Source of the DNA: Polaribacter sp. WD7 | GTDB taxonomy: Bacteria; Bacteroidota; Bacteroidia; Flavobacteriales; Flavobacteriaceae | Direction: 5' to 3' | DNA: 64,000 nt | NCBI RefSeq assembly: GCF_003335085.1 | Contig: NZ_QPEJ01000018.1 | Coordinates: forward strand, 744,001-808,000 | Part shown: piece after piece, positions 42,650-52,945 of the stretch | How positions within the stretch are numbered: the stretch's first letter is position 1 | How the letters are laid out: each line of letters starts with the position of its first letter | Made by a program: the position numbers and the translations under genes | The notes under the pieces: generated by a model | The model's database searches: none | What the model was told of the DNA's origin: nothing | Seen by the model: the letters and a program-made list of their open reading frames with translations, nothing else

Positions 42650-45625
42650 TTAGTTCTTTTCTTCTTTTTTAGTAGTGTCAAACATAATAGGAGTTGCTAC
42701 AAATAGAGACGAATAGGTACCTACTGCTACACCAACAATTAAGGCAAACATAAATCCTTTAATAGAATCTCCACCAAATAAGAAAATGGCTAACATTACT
42801 AATAAGGTGGTTAAAGATGTGTTGATGGTTCTTCCTAAAGTAGAACTTAAGGCTTTGTCAACAACTTCACTATATTTCCATTTTGTATGAATTCCTGCAA
42901 ATTCTCTAATTCTATCAAAAATAACCACGGTATCATTCAGAGAATATCCCACCACTGTCAAAATTGCAGCAATAAACGATTGACCAATTTCCATATCAAA
43001 AGGCATTACTTTATAAAAAATTGAAAATACCCCTAATACGATAAGAACATCATGAAAAACAGCAATTACAGCACCAATAGAGAATGATACTTTTCTAAAA
43101 CGCAATAAGATGTACAAGAAAACTACTAATAAAGAACCAAATACAGCATATAACGCAGATGTTTTAATATCGTCTGCAATAGTTGGCTCTACTTTCATAT
43201 AGCTCATTACTCCTGCACCTTCTTTTTCAAAACCAGGTTTAAAATCTTCATACGAGGTTGCGCCTAAATAAGATTGTAAACCTTTGTAAAGTGCGTTTTG
43301 TACTTGATCGTCTACTTCTTGACCTTCTTCATCAATCTTATAAACAGTAGTTATTTTTAATTGATTAGCACTACCATAGGTTTTTACTTCTGGTGCAGTA
43401 CCAAAGGCATCTTTTAATGTACCAGCAACTTCTGTAGCGCTCATATCTTGATCAAAACGAACAACATAAGAACGACCACCTTTAAAATCTACTCCTTGTT
43501 TTAATCCGATAGAGAAAATTGAAATTAATCCACCAATAATAATAGCTCCAGAAATGATGTAGGCAATTTTACGTTTCTTTAGGAATTCTACATTAATATT
43601 TTGGAACCATCCTTTAGAAATAGAGGTGTTAAATGTTAAGTCTGTTTCTTTTTTAGTAGCTCTATCAATTAATAAACGAGTAATAAATACTGCTGTAAAT
43701 AATGATGTTGCAATACCAATCATTAATGTTAAGGCAAAACCTTTAATTGGTCCTGTACCAAAAACATATAAAATAATACCTGTTAATAAGGTAGTAATGT
43801 TTGCATCTATAATTGCAGATAAAGCACCTTTTACAGAGAAACCTTCTTCTACAGATTGCTTTAAACCTTTCTTTTTAAATAAACCTTCTTTAATTCTTTC
43901 AAAGATAATTACATTGGCATCTACAGACATACCAATGGTTAAGATAATACCTGCAATACCAGGTAAAGTTAACACAGCATTAAAAGAAGCTAAAATTCCG
44001 AAGATGAACAAGATGTTTACAATCAAAGCAATATCTGCATACAAACCTGCCTTACCATAATATAAAATCATCCAAAGTAAAACTAATAAAATAGCCAAAC
44101 CAAATGAACGAATAGAAGCGTCTATAGATTCTTGACCTAAAGAAGGCCCAACAACTTCTGCCTGAATAATTCTAGCAGCTGCTGGTAGTTTACCCGCTTT
44201 TAGCACTGTAGCAATATCTTCTGCCTCAGCAATCGTCATACTTCCTCCAGAAATAGAGGTTCTACCTCCAGTAATAGGTACATTTACAGAAGGAGCTGTG
44301 TATACATAATCATCTAAAACTACAGCTACAAATTTACCAACATTATCCGTAGTCATTTTAGCCCATTGTTTGGTCCCAGAGCTATTCATAGTCATAGAAA
44401 CTTCAGGCTTATTTAATTGATCAAAAACTTGGGCAGCATCCAAAATAACATCACCTTCTATACTCGCTTTATTTTTTCTATTCCCTTTTATAGCGTATAA
44501 ACCGATAACTTCTGTACCGTCGTCACTTTTGTTAGATTTGTAATCCCATAAAAATTTAACGTATCTTAACTCACTTGGCAATAACGCTCTTATTTCTTTT
44601 TTGCTTAGTAAATCATTAACTGTAGCGGTATCTAAAACTCTAGCTTGCGCTACTAGAGAGCTCATTTGTTGTTGAGATTGCGCTACGTTTGGAAATAAAT
44701 ACGTGAATAAGTTTTTCTGATTTTCAACATCTAAAGAATCTTTAGATTCTCCTAATAAATCATCAATATCATCTTTCTTCGTAGAGTCTATTTCTTTTTC
44801 TAAAACGCTTTCATCTTTTAGCAATTCAGCAACTTTTGCATTAGCAGAAAAGAAGAATCCTTGCACTTCTGCGTTTGTATAAACTTCCCAGAATTGTAAT
44901 TCGGCTTTACTTGTAATTAATTTTGTAACACGCTCAATATCCTTAGCTCCTGGCAATTCAATTTGAATTCTTCCAGAGTTTCCTATTCTTTGAATGTTTG
45001 GTTGTGTTACACCAAACTTATCTATTCTGCTTCTTAATACCTCAAAAGCAGTACCAATAGAGCTGTTAATTTCTTCTTGTAGTGTTTCTTTTACTGTAGC
45101 ATTATCTTCATTAAAAGAAATTTTTTCGCTTAAAGCTTTTGTTCCAAAAATAGAAGGATCACTTAATTTGGTGTCTCCAGCTATCTTTTCAAATTCTTCA
45201 AAGAATAAGTCTAAATAGGTAGCGTTACTGTTTTTTTGTCTAGTATCAGCTGCATTTAAAGCTTGATTAAAAACTTCATTTTTAGAGTCGTTAGCCAAAC
45301 TTTTTAAGACCTCTTTTACAGATACTTGTAAAATAGCATTGATACCTCCTTTTAAGTCAAGACCAAGATTCATTTCTTTGTCTTTTACATCATTATAACT
45401 ATATTTAGTAATACCTAAGTTAATAATGTCTTTGTTTGCAACACTATCTAGATACTTTCTTTCTAAAGTAGCTTTTTGTCTTGCGTCTTCATTTGCACCT
45501 TTGGTTTCAGCATATACCTTTGCATCGTCCTCCACTTTATTAGCTAAAAATGTGAATGATAACTGGTATAAACTTACCAACCCAAAAAGGATTGCAAATA
45601 ATTTTATAAGTCCTTTATTTTGCAT
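42650..45625 (-). CDS. secDF: Protein translocase SecDF fusion
   Basis: A 991-residue inner-membrane protein with SecD and SecF in one chain, using proton motive force to help pull secreted proteins through SecYEG. The SecD half has a large periplasmic P1 region (VLRSRIDKFGVTQPNIQRIG) and the membrane motif LPGIAGIILTIGMSVDANVIIFERI. The SecF half begins after about residue 650, contains GVDFKGGRSYVVRF and ends with VGYSLNDTVVIFDRIRE and six helices. The fused form is common in Bacteroidota. It has its own promoter and terminator. Confidence 0.96.
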   Translation of the reverse strand: MQNKGLIKLFAILFGLVSLYQLSFTFLANKVEDDAKVYAETKGANEDARQKATLERKYLDSVANKDIINLGITKYSYNDVKDKEMNLGLDLKGGINAILQVSVKEVLKSLANDSKNEVFNQALNAADTRQKNSNATYLDLFFEEFEKIAGDTKLSDPSIFGTKALSEKISFNEDNATVKETLQEEINSSIGTAFEVLRSRIDKFGVTQPNIQRIGNSGRIQIELPGAKDIERVTKLITSKAELQFWEVYTNAEVQGFFFSANAKVAELLKDESVLEKEIDSTKKDDIDDLLGESKDSLDVENQKNLFTYLFPNVAQSQQQMSSLVAQARVLDTATVNDLLSKKEIRALLPSELRYVKFLWDYKSNKSDDGTEVIGLYAIKGNRKNKASIEGDVILDAAQVFDQLNKPEVSMTMNSSGTKQWAKMTTDNVGKFVAVVLDDYVYTAPSVNVPITGGRTSISGGSMTIAEAEDIATVLKAGKLPAAARIIQAEVVGPSLGQESIDASIRSFGLAILLVLLWMILYYGKAGLYADIALIVNILFIFGILASFNAVLTLPGIAGIILTIGMSVDANVIIFERIKEGLFKKKGLKQSVEEGFSVKGALSAIIDANITTLLTGIILYVFGTGPIKGFALTLMIGIATSLFTAVFITRLLIDRATKKETDLTFNTSISKGWFQNINVEFLKKRKIAYIISGAIIIGGLISIFSIGLKQGVDFKGGRSYVVRFDQDMSATEVAGTLKDAFGTAPEVKTYGSANQLKITTVYKIDEEGQEVDDQVQNALYKGLQSYLGATSYEDFKPGFEKEGAGVMSYMKVEPTIADDIKTSALYAVFGSLLVVFLYILLRFRKVSFSIGAVIAVFHDVLIVLGVFSIFYKVMPFDMEIGQSFIAAILTVVGYSLNDTVVIFDRIREFAGIHTKWKYSEVVDKALSSTLGRTINTSLTTLLVMLAIFLFGGDSIKGFMFALIVGVAVGTYSSLFVATPIMFDTTKKEEKN

Positions 45626-45662
45626 TTTAATATGTTTTTTTAAGTCAAATTTTTAAAACGAG

Positions 45663-45693
45663 CAAATGTATAACTTCTCGTATAATTTGACAA
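45663..45693 (-). promoter_or_regulatory. secDF promoter
   Basis: On the minus strand TTG (45693-45691), a 20-nt spacer and TACATTTG (45670-45663) match the consensus. The predicted 5' UTR is about 33 nt. Confidence 0.75.
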
Positions 45694-45777
45694 TTATTTT
45701 ATTTTGATTGTTTTTGAAAGAATACGTTTGAGAACCAATAGTTTACATTGGCTTAAACCTGTTGTAAAATAACATGT

Positions 45778-46374
45778 TTATAATGAACTGTTGCTGGGGC
45801 CAGCTCTAACTTCTGGTTTGGTATGAGAAGATTGATCTTGTGCTAAAGCCTTACTTGTATTACTTTTATATTTTGTTCTAAAAAGTTGATTTGCATTTTG
45901 AATTTCAGAATTTCTTAGAAAAACAGAAGCGTAAGAAGTTAGGGAGCGGTCTGTACCAAATTTTACTTCTAAGATATAATTTTCATTAGGCTTAGATGTG
46001 TTAGAATTATCATGTAACTCGTAAACATCTATACTGTAGGTAAATGAACTTTGTTTGTCTTTGTCAGACGGATTTTTATCAACAACTAAATCGTGTTCAT
46101 TTAGTGCTTTCTTGATAGTGTTGATATCTGTAACACTATGATAAGAAATTTTTAAGGTGTTGTTGTTTATTTTTTGAATGGTAATGTTCTGAACACCAGA
46201 TGTTAGTAGTTTTTCTTTAACCTTAGCAATAGTACTATTAATATCTTGTTGCTTTACAGACGAGTTAGCAAACTGTAAAGCAATCTCTTGATTAGGAAGA
46301 GAAGTTTGTTTTTGTAAAGCTCCAAAAACAGCAAATATTAAAAATAAAGTACAAATGTACCACCTTGTGCGCAT
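45778..46374 (-). CDS. Hypothetical membrane-anchored protein, SecD P1-like region
   Basis: A 198-residue protein with one N-terminal hydrophobic helix (about 5-20), the rest periplasmic. I do not recognise a named family. Residues about 45-90 (IAKVKEKLLTSGVQNITIQKIN...DINTIKKAL) follow the same helix-strand plan as the SecD repeat in the adjacent SecDF (VLRSRIDKFGVTQPNIQRIG...DIERVTKLI). A distant relationship to the SecD P1 domain is therefore possible. The C-terminus is polar and low in complexity. It lies between mdh and secDF on the same strand. Confidence 0.65.
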   Translation of the reverse strand: MRTRWYICTLFLIFAVFGALQKQTSLPNQEIALQFANSSVKQQDINSTIAKVKEKLLTSGVQNITIQKINNNTLKISYHSVTDINTIKKALNEHDLVVDKNPSDKDKQSSFTYSIDVYELHDNSNTSKPNENYILEVKFGTDRSLTSYASVFLRNSEIQNANQLFRTKYKSNTSKALAQDQSSHTKPEVRAGPSNSSL

Positions 46375-46383
46375 GCGTCAAAT

Positions 46384-46426
46384 ATATAAAAAAAGATTGC
46401 TTTCTACCTAAGTAAAAAGCAATCTT
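46384..46426 (-). terminator. mdh terminator
   Basis: An 11-bp stem AAGATTGCTTT / AAAGCAATCTT with a 12-nt loop is followed on the minus strand by seven Ts. Confidence 0.85.
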
Positions 46427-46445
46427 ATTATGTTGTAGGTATATC

Positions 46446-47372
46446 TTAAAGTTCTAGTAAACCGTTGGTTTTAGAAACTCCAGCCGCAGATTCTTGTATA
46501 TGCTCTTTTTCAGCATCATTCAAATCAATTTCTACAATGCTTTCAATACCATCTTTTCCTAATACAACAGGTACACCAATACATAAATCAGATAACCCGT
46601 ATTCTCCATCTAGTAAAGCAGAACATGGAAATATTTTTTTAGTATCGCAAGCAATTGCCTGTACCATTCCAGATACAGCTGCTCCAGGAGCATACCATGC
46701 AGAAGTACCTAATAATTTTGTTAAGGTTGCGCCACCAACTTTAGTATCTTCTTTAACTTGATTTAATCTCTCATCAGAAATAAATTCTGAAACGGGTACA
46801 GAATTTCTTGTAGCCAAACGTGTTAAAGGAACCATACCTTTGTCTGAATGACCGCCAATAACCATACCGTCTACATCAGAAATAGGAGCACCTAAAGCTT
46901 CTGCTAATCTATATTTAAAACGAGCAGAATCTAAAGCACCACCCATTCCAATAATTCTATTTTTGGGTAAACCAGTTGTTTTGTGTACTAAATACGTCAT
47001 TGTATCCATAGGATTTGAAACTACAATGATGATTGTATTTGGAGAGTGTTCTATTAAGCTAGCAGAAACAGATTTTACAATACCTGCGTTAATACCTATT
47101 AATTCTTCACGAGTCATACCTGGTTTTCTTGGAATACCAGAAGTAATAACACAAACATCAGAATTAGCCGTTTTAGCATAATCATTTGTACTTCCTGTAA
47201 TTTTCGTGTCAAAACTGTTTAGAGAGGCAGTTTGCATTAAATCCATCGCTTTACCTTCTGCATAACCTTCTTTAATGTCTAGTATTACAACTTCAGAAGC
47301 GAAGTTTTTAATAGCTATGTATTCTGCACAACTTGCACCAACTGCACCAGCACCAACAACTGTAACTTTCAT
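46446..47372 (-). CDS. mdh: Malate dehydrogenase
   Basis: A 308-residue NAD-dependent malate dehydrogenase of the LDH-like type, interconverting malate and oxaloacetate in the TCA cycle. The Rossmann motif GAGAVGASC is at the N-terminus, and the substrate loop ITSGIPRKPGMTREEL carries the two arginines expected for malate. VVSNPMD precedes the catalytic histidine in VIGGHSDKGMVPL. The length is normal. It is a single gene with a terminator on each side. Confidence 0.97.
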   Translation of the reverse strand: MKVTVVGAGAVGASCAEYIAIKNFASEVVILDIKEGYAEGKAMDLMQTASLNSFDTKITGSTNDYAKTANSDVCVITSGIPRKPGMTREELIGINAGIVKSVSASLIEHSPNTIIIVVSNPMDTMTYLVHKTTGLPKNRIIGMGGALDSARFKYRLAEALGAPISDVDGMVIGGHSDKGMVPLTRLATRNSVPVSEFISDERLNQVKEDTKVGGATLTKLLGTSAWYAPGAAVSGMVQAIACDTKKIFPCSALLDGEYGLSDLCIGVPVVLGKDGIESIVEIDLNDAEKEHIQESAAGVSKTNGLLEL

Positions 47373-47455
47373 AATGATTTATTTTTTAAGTTTTTATGAT
47401 AAATTTATGGCGTAAAAATACGATATAAAAAATAGTTAAATGTGATATATATCAT

Positions 47456-47480
47456 AAAAAAATGCATCTAAACGAGATGC
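47456..47480 (-). terminator. Terminator of the DUF6588 gene
   Basis: A GCATCT / AGATGC stem with a 5-nt loop is followed by Ts on the minus strand; the plus strand also has a T-run, so it may work both ways. Confidence 0.75.
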
Positions 47481-47505
47481 CTTTTTTTTGTTGAATTTTT
47501 TATTT

Positions 47506-48543
47506 TTAGCGAATACTGATAGCAACGCCTAAGTTTGCTGTATTGTACTCTTGAAGAGAATAACTACCGTAAATTTTGAAAAAACCTAAACTTAGACGAG
47601 CACCAATAGTAGCAGCTACTCCGTTAGATTCAAAATCCAAATCAGAAGGAACAATAAGTGTTTCTTCTACAGTGTCATTAGGAGCAGGAAAACCTGTGTC
47701 AAAAACACCAGTATATCTTCCTGTCATATTATAGGAAGAGTTACCAGAGTTGTAACCAAAACCTCCATATATATTGATGATTGGAAAATTTAAAGAAGCT
47801 ATTGCTTGCACAGTAAATGCAGATAAGTCAAATTCTGCTAATGCAGCTTGAGTTCTAATAGGTCCTGTAGTAATATCTGCAATACCGTAGCTAACAGTCA
47901 TACTTGTATATGCTGCTAAAAGTGAAACGTGTAAAGGAGTTTTGTCTAATGGTCCAAACCAATTTGTAATCTCTTTTTTTAATCCAATACCAAACATGTT
48001 TAACGAACTTTCGTCTTGATCGTCTCCAAAACTAATATCTGGAATAAATCTAGCCATCACTTCAAATTTACCAGGTAAACCAACATTTAACTGTACAGCG
48101 GGAGCAGGAACTAGGTTTGCAGGTAAATTAACGCCTCCAGGTGCGGTAAAGTCTGCGGTTACATTTTCTCCTCTGATGTTTCTTTGAACTCTAAATTGTG
48201 CACCGTTATCTGAACCTGAAAAAGTAGGTGATGTTGTAGAGGTTGATGATACAGAAACAAGTCCAAGAGCAGCTATATCAAAAGAATCTCTATCTGAAGG
48301 AATAGCAGCACCGCTAGCTCCAATAGAGATGTCAAAACCAAAAGGTTTATGCACTTTTGCGGTATGGTACCATCCGCTATTCATAGCGTTGATAAAACCT
48401 TCCATTCCTGGAGCAAAATAAGCTTGTAAAAGTTTTTTGGAATCAGAGGGATCTGCTAGTAGTATGTTTTCAAAACCTTCTTGCGCTTTAGTGTGTAATG
48501 AAAAGGCAAAAAAACTTAAAAATAAAGCAATACATTTTTTCAT
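47506..48543 (-). CDS. DUF6588 outer membrane protein
   Basis: A 345-residue secreted barrel-like protein with signal peptide (ending LHTKAQE). The opening LLQAYFAPGMEGFINAMNSGWYHTAKVHKPFGFDI is typical of the DUF6588 family of Bacteroidota outer-membrane proteins, and later alternating strands end in VAISIR. The function is unknown. A porin-like role is only a structural guess. It is flanked by terminators on both sides. Confidence 0.8.
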   Translation of the reverse strand: MKKCIALFLSFFAFSLHTKAQEGFENILLADPSDSKKLLQAYFAPGMEGFINAMNSGWYHTAKVHKPFGFDISIGASGAAIPSDRDSFDIAALGLVSVSSTSTTSPTFSGSDNGAQFRVQRNIRGENVTADFTAPGGVNLPANLVPAPAVQLNVGLPGKFEVMARFIPDISFGDDQDESSLNMFGIGLKKEITNWFGPLDKTPLHVSLLAAYTSMTVSYGIADITTGPIRTQAALAEFDLSAFTVQAIASLNFPIINIYGGFGYNSGNSSYNMTGRYTGVFDTGFPAPNDTVEETLIVPSDLDFESNGVAATIGARLSLGFFKIYGSYSLQEYNTANLGVAISIR

Positions 48544-48601
48544 GATAATTGAGTTTGGTTAATATTTGTTTAAAAGTTGAGTTTAATCAAAACGAAGATA
48601 T

Positions 48602-48634
48602 AAAAAAATACACACTCCTATGAGAAGTGTGTAT
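48602..48634 (-). terminator. gyrB terminator
   Basis: A 9-bp stem ATACACACT / AGTGTGTAT with a 9-nt loop is followed on the minus strand by a T-run. Confidence 0.8.
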
Positions 48635-48656
48635 AAAATACTATAAAACAAACCTT

Positions 48657-50606
<1,950 letters not shown>

Positions 50607-50644
50607 TTATATTTTGATTGATAATTGTATAAAATACAACCTAC

Positions 50645-50652
50645 CAAATATA
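50645..50652 (-). promoter_or_regulatory. Probable gyrB -7 element
   Basis: The minus strand reads TATATTTG, 51 nt before the ATG. Farther upstream lie two TGTTGATAAA direct repeats (50681-50690 and 50700-50709), possibly regulatory. Confidence 0.5.
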
Positions 50653-51077
50653 ATCAAATACATGGCTTTTTACAGTTTTATGTTGATAAAAATAAAAATT
50701 GTTGATAAATCTAAAAATGTCTTAAATAGCCTGTAAGGTATCTTAAATTTGATTTCTAGAGCTTATAAATAATTTTTTTTATTTAAAAATGAGATAATCG
50801 ATTGTAGCTTTTATAATGCAGTTTGGGTTTTTAGAAATTGTTTGCAAATAATTCAATAAAGGTTAATTTTTAATTGAAAACGGAAAAATCATCAGATGTT
50901 CAAACTTAATTTATAAAAGAGAAATAACTTAGGGTGATATTTTTTAAAAGAAAAGTAAAGAGACGCTATTAAATGTGTAGAATTTTAAAAACTAATAAAT
51001 TAAGAATCATAAATTTATCATATTCGTAATAAAATTTGGATATTTTAAAAAATAGTGTTTAGTCTATTTATTTACTC
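50653..51077. other. AT-rich divergent intergenic region
   Basis: About 425 nt between gyrB and the gat promoter. It contains the two TGTTGATAAA repeats near the gyrB end and otherwise very AT-rich sequence with stop codons in all frames. I see no gene, tRNA or strong hairpin in it. Confidence 0.6.
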
Positions 51078-51085
51078 TATATTTG
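51078..51085 (+). promoter_or_regulatory. -7 element of the gat operon leader
   Basis: TATATTTG lies 16 nt before the leader ATG, giving a predicted 5' UTR of about 12 nt. The -33 region lacks a clean TTG. Confidence 0.55.
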
Positions 51086-51101
51086 GCGACGAATTATATA
51101 T

Positions 51102-51149
51102 ATGAATCGTAATAATAACAATAATAATTTCAATAATCCTAATTTATAG
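51102..51149 (+). CDS. Asn-rich leader peptide of the gat operon
   Basis: A 15-codon ORF, MNRNNNNNNFNNPNL, with ten Asn codons (nine AAT, one AAC) out of fifteen and stop TAG at 51147-51149. It stands between a -7 element and a three-part hairpin set ending in a terminator, directly upstream of the genes for Asp-tRNA(Asn) amidotransferase. This is the arrangement of classic amino-acid leader peptides, where scarcity of one charged tRNA stalls the ribosome in the leader. Function is inferred; translation is not proven. Confidence 0.8.
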   Translation: MNRNNNNNNFNNPNL

Positions 51150-51210
51150 GTAAGGAAGGTTATTGTTTACATATAGATAAAACCTTCCAAATTTTGGAAG
51201 GTTTTTTTTT
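51132..51210 (+). promoter_or_regulatory. Transcription attenuator of gatC-gatA-gatB/aspS
   Basis: There are three alternative pairings. Region 1 AATAATCCT (51132-51140, within the leader ORF) can pair with AGGTTATT (51158-51164 and flanking base), a one-base bulge apart. Region 2 GGAAGGTT (51154-51161) is the exact complement of region 3 AACCTTCC (51181-51188), forming the antiterminator. Region 3 can instead pair with region 4 GGAAGGTT (51196-51203), forming the terminator. Regions 2 and 4 are identical 8-mers, so pairings 2:3 and 3:4 exclude each other. A ribosome stalled on Asn codons would cover region 1 and favour 2:3, allowing transcription. Confidence 0.78.
51179..51210 (+). terminator. 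Attenuator terminator hairpin of gat operon
   Basis: A perfect stem AAAACCTTCC / GGAAGGTTTT with an AT loop is followed by an unbroken T-run to 51210. It lies 19 nt before gatC. Confidence 0.9.
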
Positions 51211-51228
51211 GAAGCTAAATGAGTAACA

Positions 51229-51495
51229 ATGGGTAAAATGATGACAGTCGACATTTTGTCGAGTATTAAAGGAGCTAAAGAATCAGAGGCGGTTAGCAAA
51301 TTGTTTGATGCAATTAAAAGTGCTAATGTAAATAACATAGATTCAGAAAATAAATTTAAGAATGCAGTGTCTTTAGATGATTTGCGAGAAGATGTTGTTT
51401 TAGATAGCTCAACTATTGAGAAAGAAATCATTATCGAGAACTTTCCAAAAAAGAAAAATGGTTATCTGGTAGTTGCTAAAGTTATAGAAGAATAA
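51229..51495 (+). CDS. gatC: Asp-tRNA(Asn)/Glu-tRNA(Gln) amidotransferase subunit C (divergent)
   Basis: An 88-residue small subunit that stabilises the GatA-GatB interface. Identity rests on the C-terminal pattern SLDDLREDVV...NFPKKKNGYLVVAKVIEE, matching the family's LRxDxV and FxVPKVI-type end, and on its position before gatA. The N-terminal helix pair is divergent from textbook GatC. In-frame ATGs at 51238 and 51241 are alternative starts. gatA follows after 52 nt. Confidence 0.82.
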   Translation: MGKMMTVDILSSIKGAKESEAVSKLFDAIKSANVNNIDSENKFKNAVSLDDLREDVVLDSSTIEKEIIIENFPKKKNGYLVVAKVIEE

Positions 51496-51547
51496 ATTAG
51501 TTTTTGATTGTTTGTAAAACAGGCGATTAAGCTAAAAAACAATAGAT

Positions 51548-52945
51548 ATGAGTAAAATCAGAGAAATCCACAATAAGCTAAAAAACAAAGAGGTTACTTG
51601 TTTAGAGTTGGTGCAAGAAAAGTTGGATTTATTAAAATTAAATACCCACAACACTGTTAATTCGCTTTTAGATACCTTAGCTATAGATTTAGCAAAAAAA
51701 GTAGATGCTAAAATAGCAGACGGAAAAGAAATTGGGTTGCTAGAAGGAATTCCCTTTGGAATTAAAGATGTGTATATGGTACAAGGAACGTACACAACCG
51801 CTAGTTCAGATTTATTAAAAAATTATAAATCATCATACACAGCAACAGCTATTCAAAAATTATTGGATGCAGGTGCAATTCCTTTAGTAAAAGAAAATTG
51901 CGATAGTTTTGGCCACGGTTCATCATCAGAAAACACCATTTTTGGTGCTGTAAAAAATGCTGTAAATCCAACGTTAGTTGGTGGAGGTTCAAGTGGAGGT
52001 TCTGCTGTAAATGTAGCAAAAGAGTATACAATTTTTTCTATTGGAGGAGATACAGGGGGTTCTATTAGGCAACCAGCTGGTTATAACAATGTATATGGTT
52101 TAAAACCAACTTATGGTAGAATCTCTCGCTTCGGATTAATGGCCTACGCATCTTCTACAGATTGTGTTGGTCCAATTGCAAAATCATTAGAAGATATCAG
52201 AATTGTTTTAAACGCAATGAGTGCGAAGGATGTAAAAGACCAAACTACATATCAATCAGAAAGTATTTCTAAAGATGTAGTTTTACTTACTGATGAAATT
52301 AAAACGGTAGGATATTTTAAAAACTTTATAGAAAGTGAAGCCATTTCATCAGAAATAAAACAAAGTTTTTTAAGAACAATAGATACAATAAAATCAAAAG
52401 GAATTGCTGTAAAAGAATTGGATTTCTTTGAATCTGACACTTTAGTTTCTACTTATTATACTTTGGCTATGGCAGAAACCGCCTCTAATTTGTCCAGGTT
52501 AGATGGTACTAACTATGGCAACAGAATTGAAGGTAAAAATTTAAAAGATACGTATTCTATTACACGTTCAGAAAATTTTTCTGAAGAAACGAAACGCAGA
52601 ATTGTGGGAGGTAATCAAGTCTTGTCTCAAGGTTTTTCTGATGAAATTTATTTAAAAGGGTTGAATTTGAGAGATCAAATTGCTGCTAATTTTGAGAAAG
52701 ATTTTAAAAAGGTTGATCTTATTTTGTCACCTGTAACTCCCAATAATCCACCTAAAATTGGAGATAGCTTAAAAGATCCTTTGGCAATGTATTTGTCAGA
52801 TGCGTATACTGTTGGTTTTAGTTTAGGTCAATTACCAACGTTAACAACGCCAAAAGGAACAGCAACAGGAATTCAAATTACAGCAGCCAAAAAGAATGAT
52901 GAATTGGTTTTGCAATTCGCAAACTTTTTAAACGATATTTTATAA
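51548..52945 (+). CDS. gatA: Asp-tRNA(Asn)/Glu-tRNA(Gln) amidotransferase subunit A
   Basis: A 465-residue amidase-signature glutaminase subunit that releases ammonia from glutamine for use by GatB. The Ser-cisSer-Lys triad is complete and correctly spaced: K73 in GIKDVYMVQG, S148 in GGGSSGGS and nucleophile S172 in DTGGSIRQPAG. The surrounding GVYGLKPTYGR-type block (NVYGLKPTYGRISRFGLMA) is that of true GatA rather than a general amidase. The stop shares one base with the gatB-aspS ATG (TAATG), showing tight coupling. Confidence 0.96.
   Translation: MSKIREIHNKLKNKEVTCLELVQEKLDLLKLNTHNTVNSLLDTLAIDLAKKVDAKIADGKEIGLLEGIPFGIKDVYMVQGTYTTASSDLLKNYKSSYTATAIQKLLDAGAIPLVKENCDSFGHGSSSENTIFGAVKNAVNPTLVGGGSSGGSAVNVAKEYTIFSIGGDTGGSIRQPAGYNNVYGLKPTYGRISRFGLMAYASSTDCVGPIAKSLEDIRIVLNAMSAKDVKDQTTYQSESISKDVVLLTDEIKTVGYFKNFIESEAISSEIKQSFLRTIDTIKSKGIAVKELDFFESDTLVSTYYTLAMAETASNLSRLDGTNYGNRIEGKNLKDTYSITRSENFSEETKRRIVGGNQVLSQGFSDEIYLKGLNLRDQIAANFEKDFKKVDLILSPVTPNNPPKIGDSLKDPLAMYLSDAYTVGFSLGQLPTLTTPKGTATGIQITAAKKNDELVLQFANFLNDIL

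Noticed and set aside
43626-44060. 144-aa open frame on the plus strand
   Set aside because: It is antisense to the secDF membrane region; the valine/isoleucine/lysine-rich translation is what antisense of hydrophobic helices gives.
51111-51137. Asn run of the gat leader as mere AT-rich low complexity
   Set aside because: This was considered because AAT repeats are easy to form. It was set aside as the main explanation because the run is in frame after an ATG, follows a -7 box and precedes competing hairpins next to the Asn-tRNA genes.
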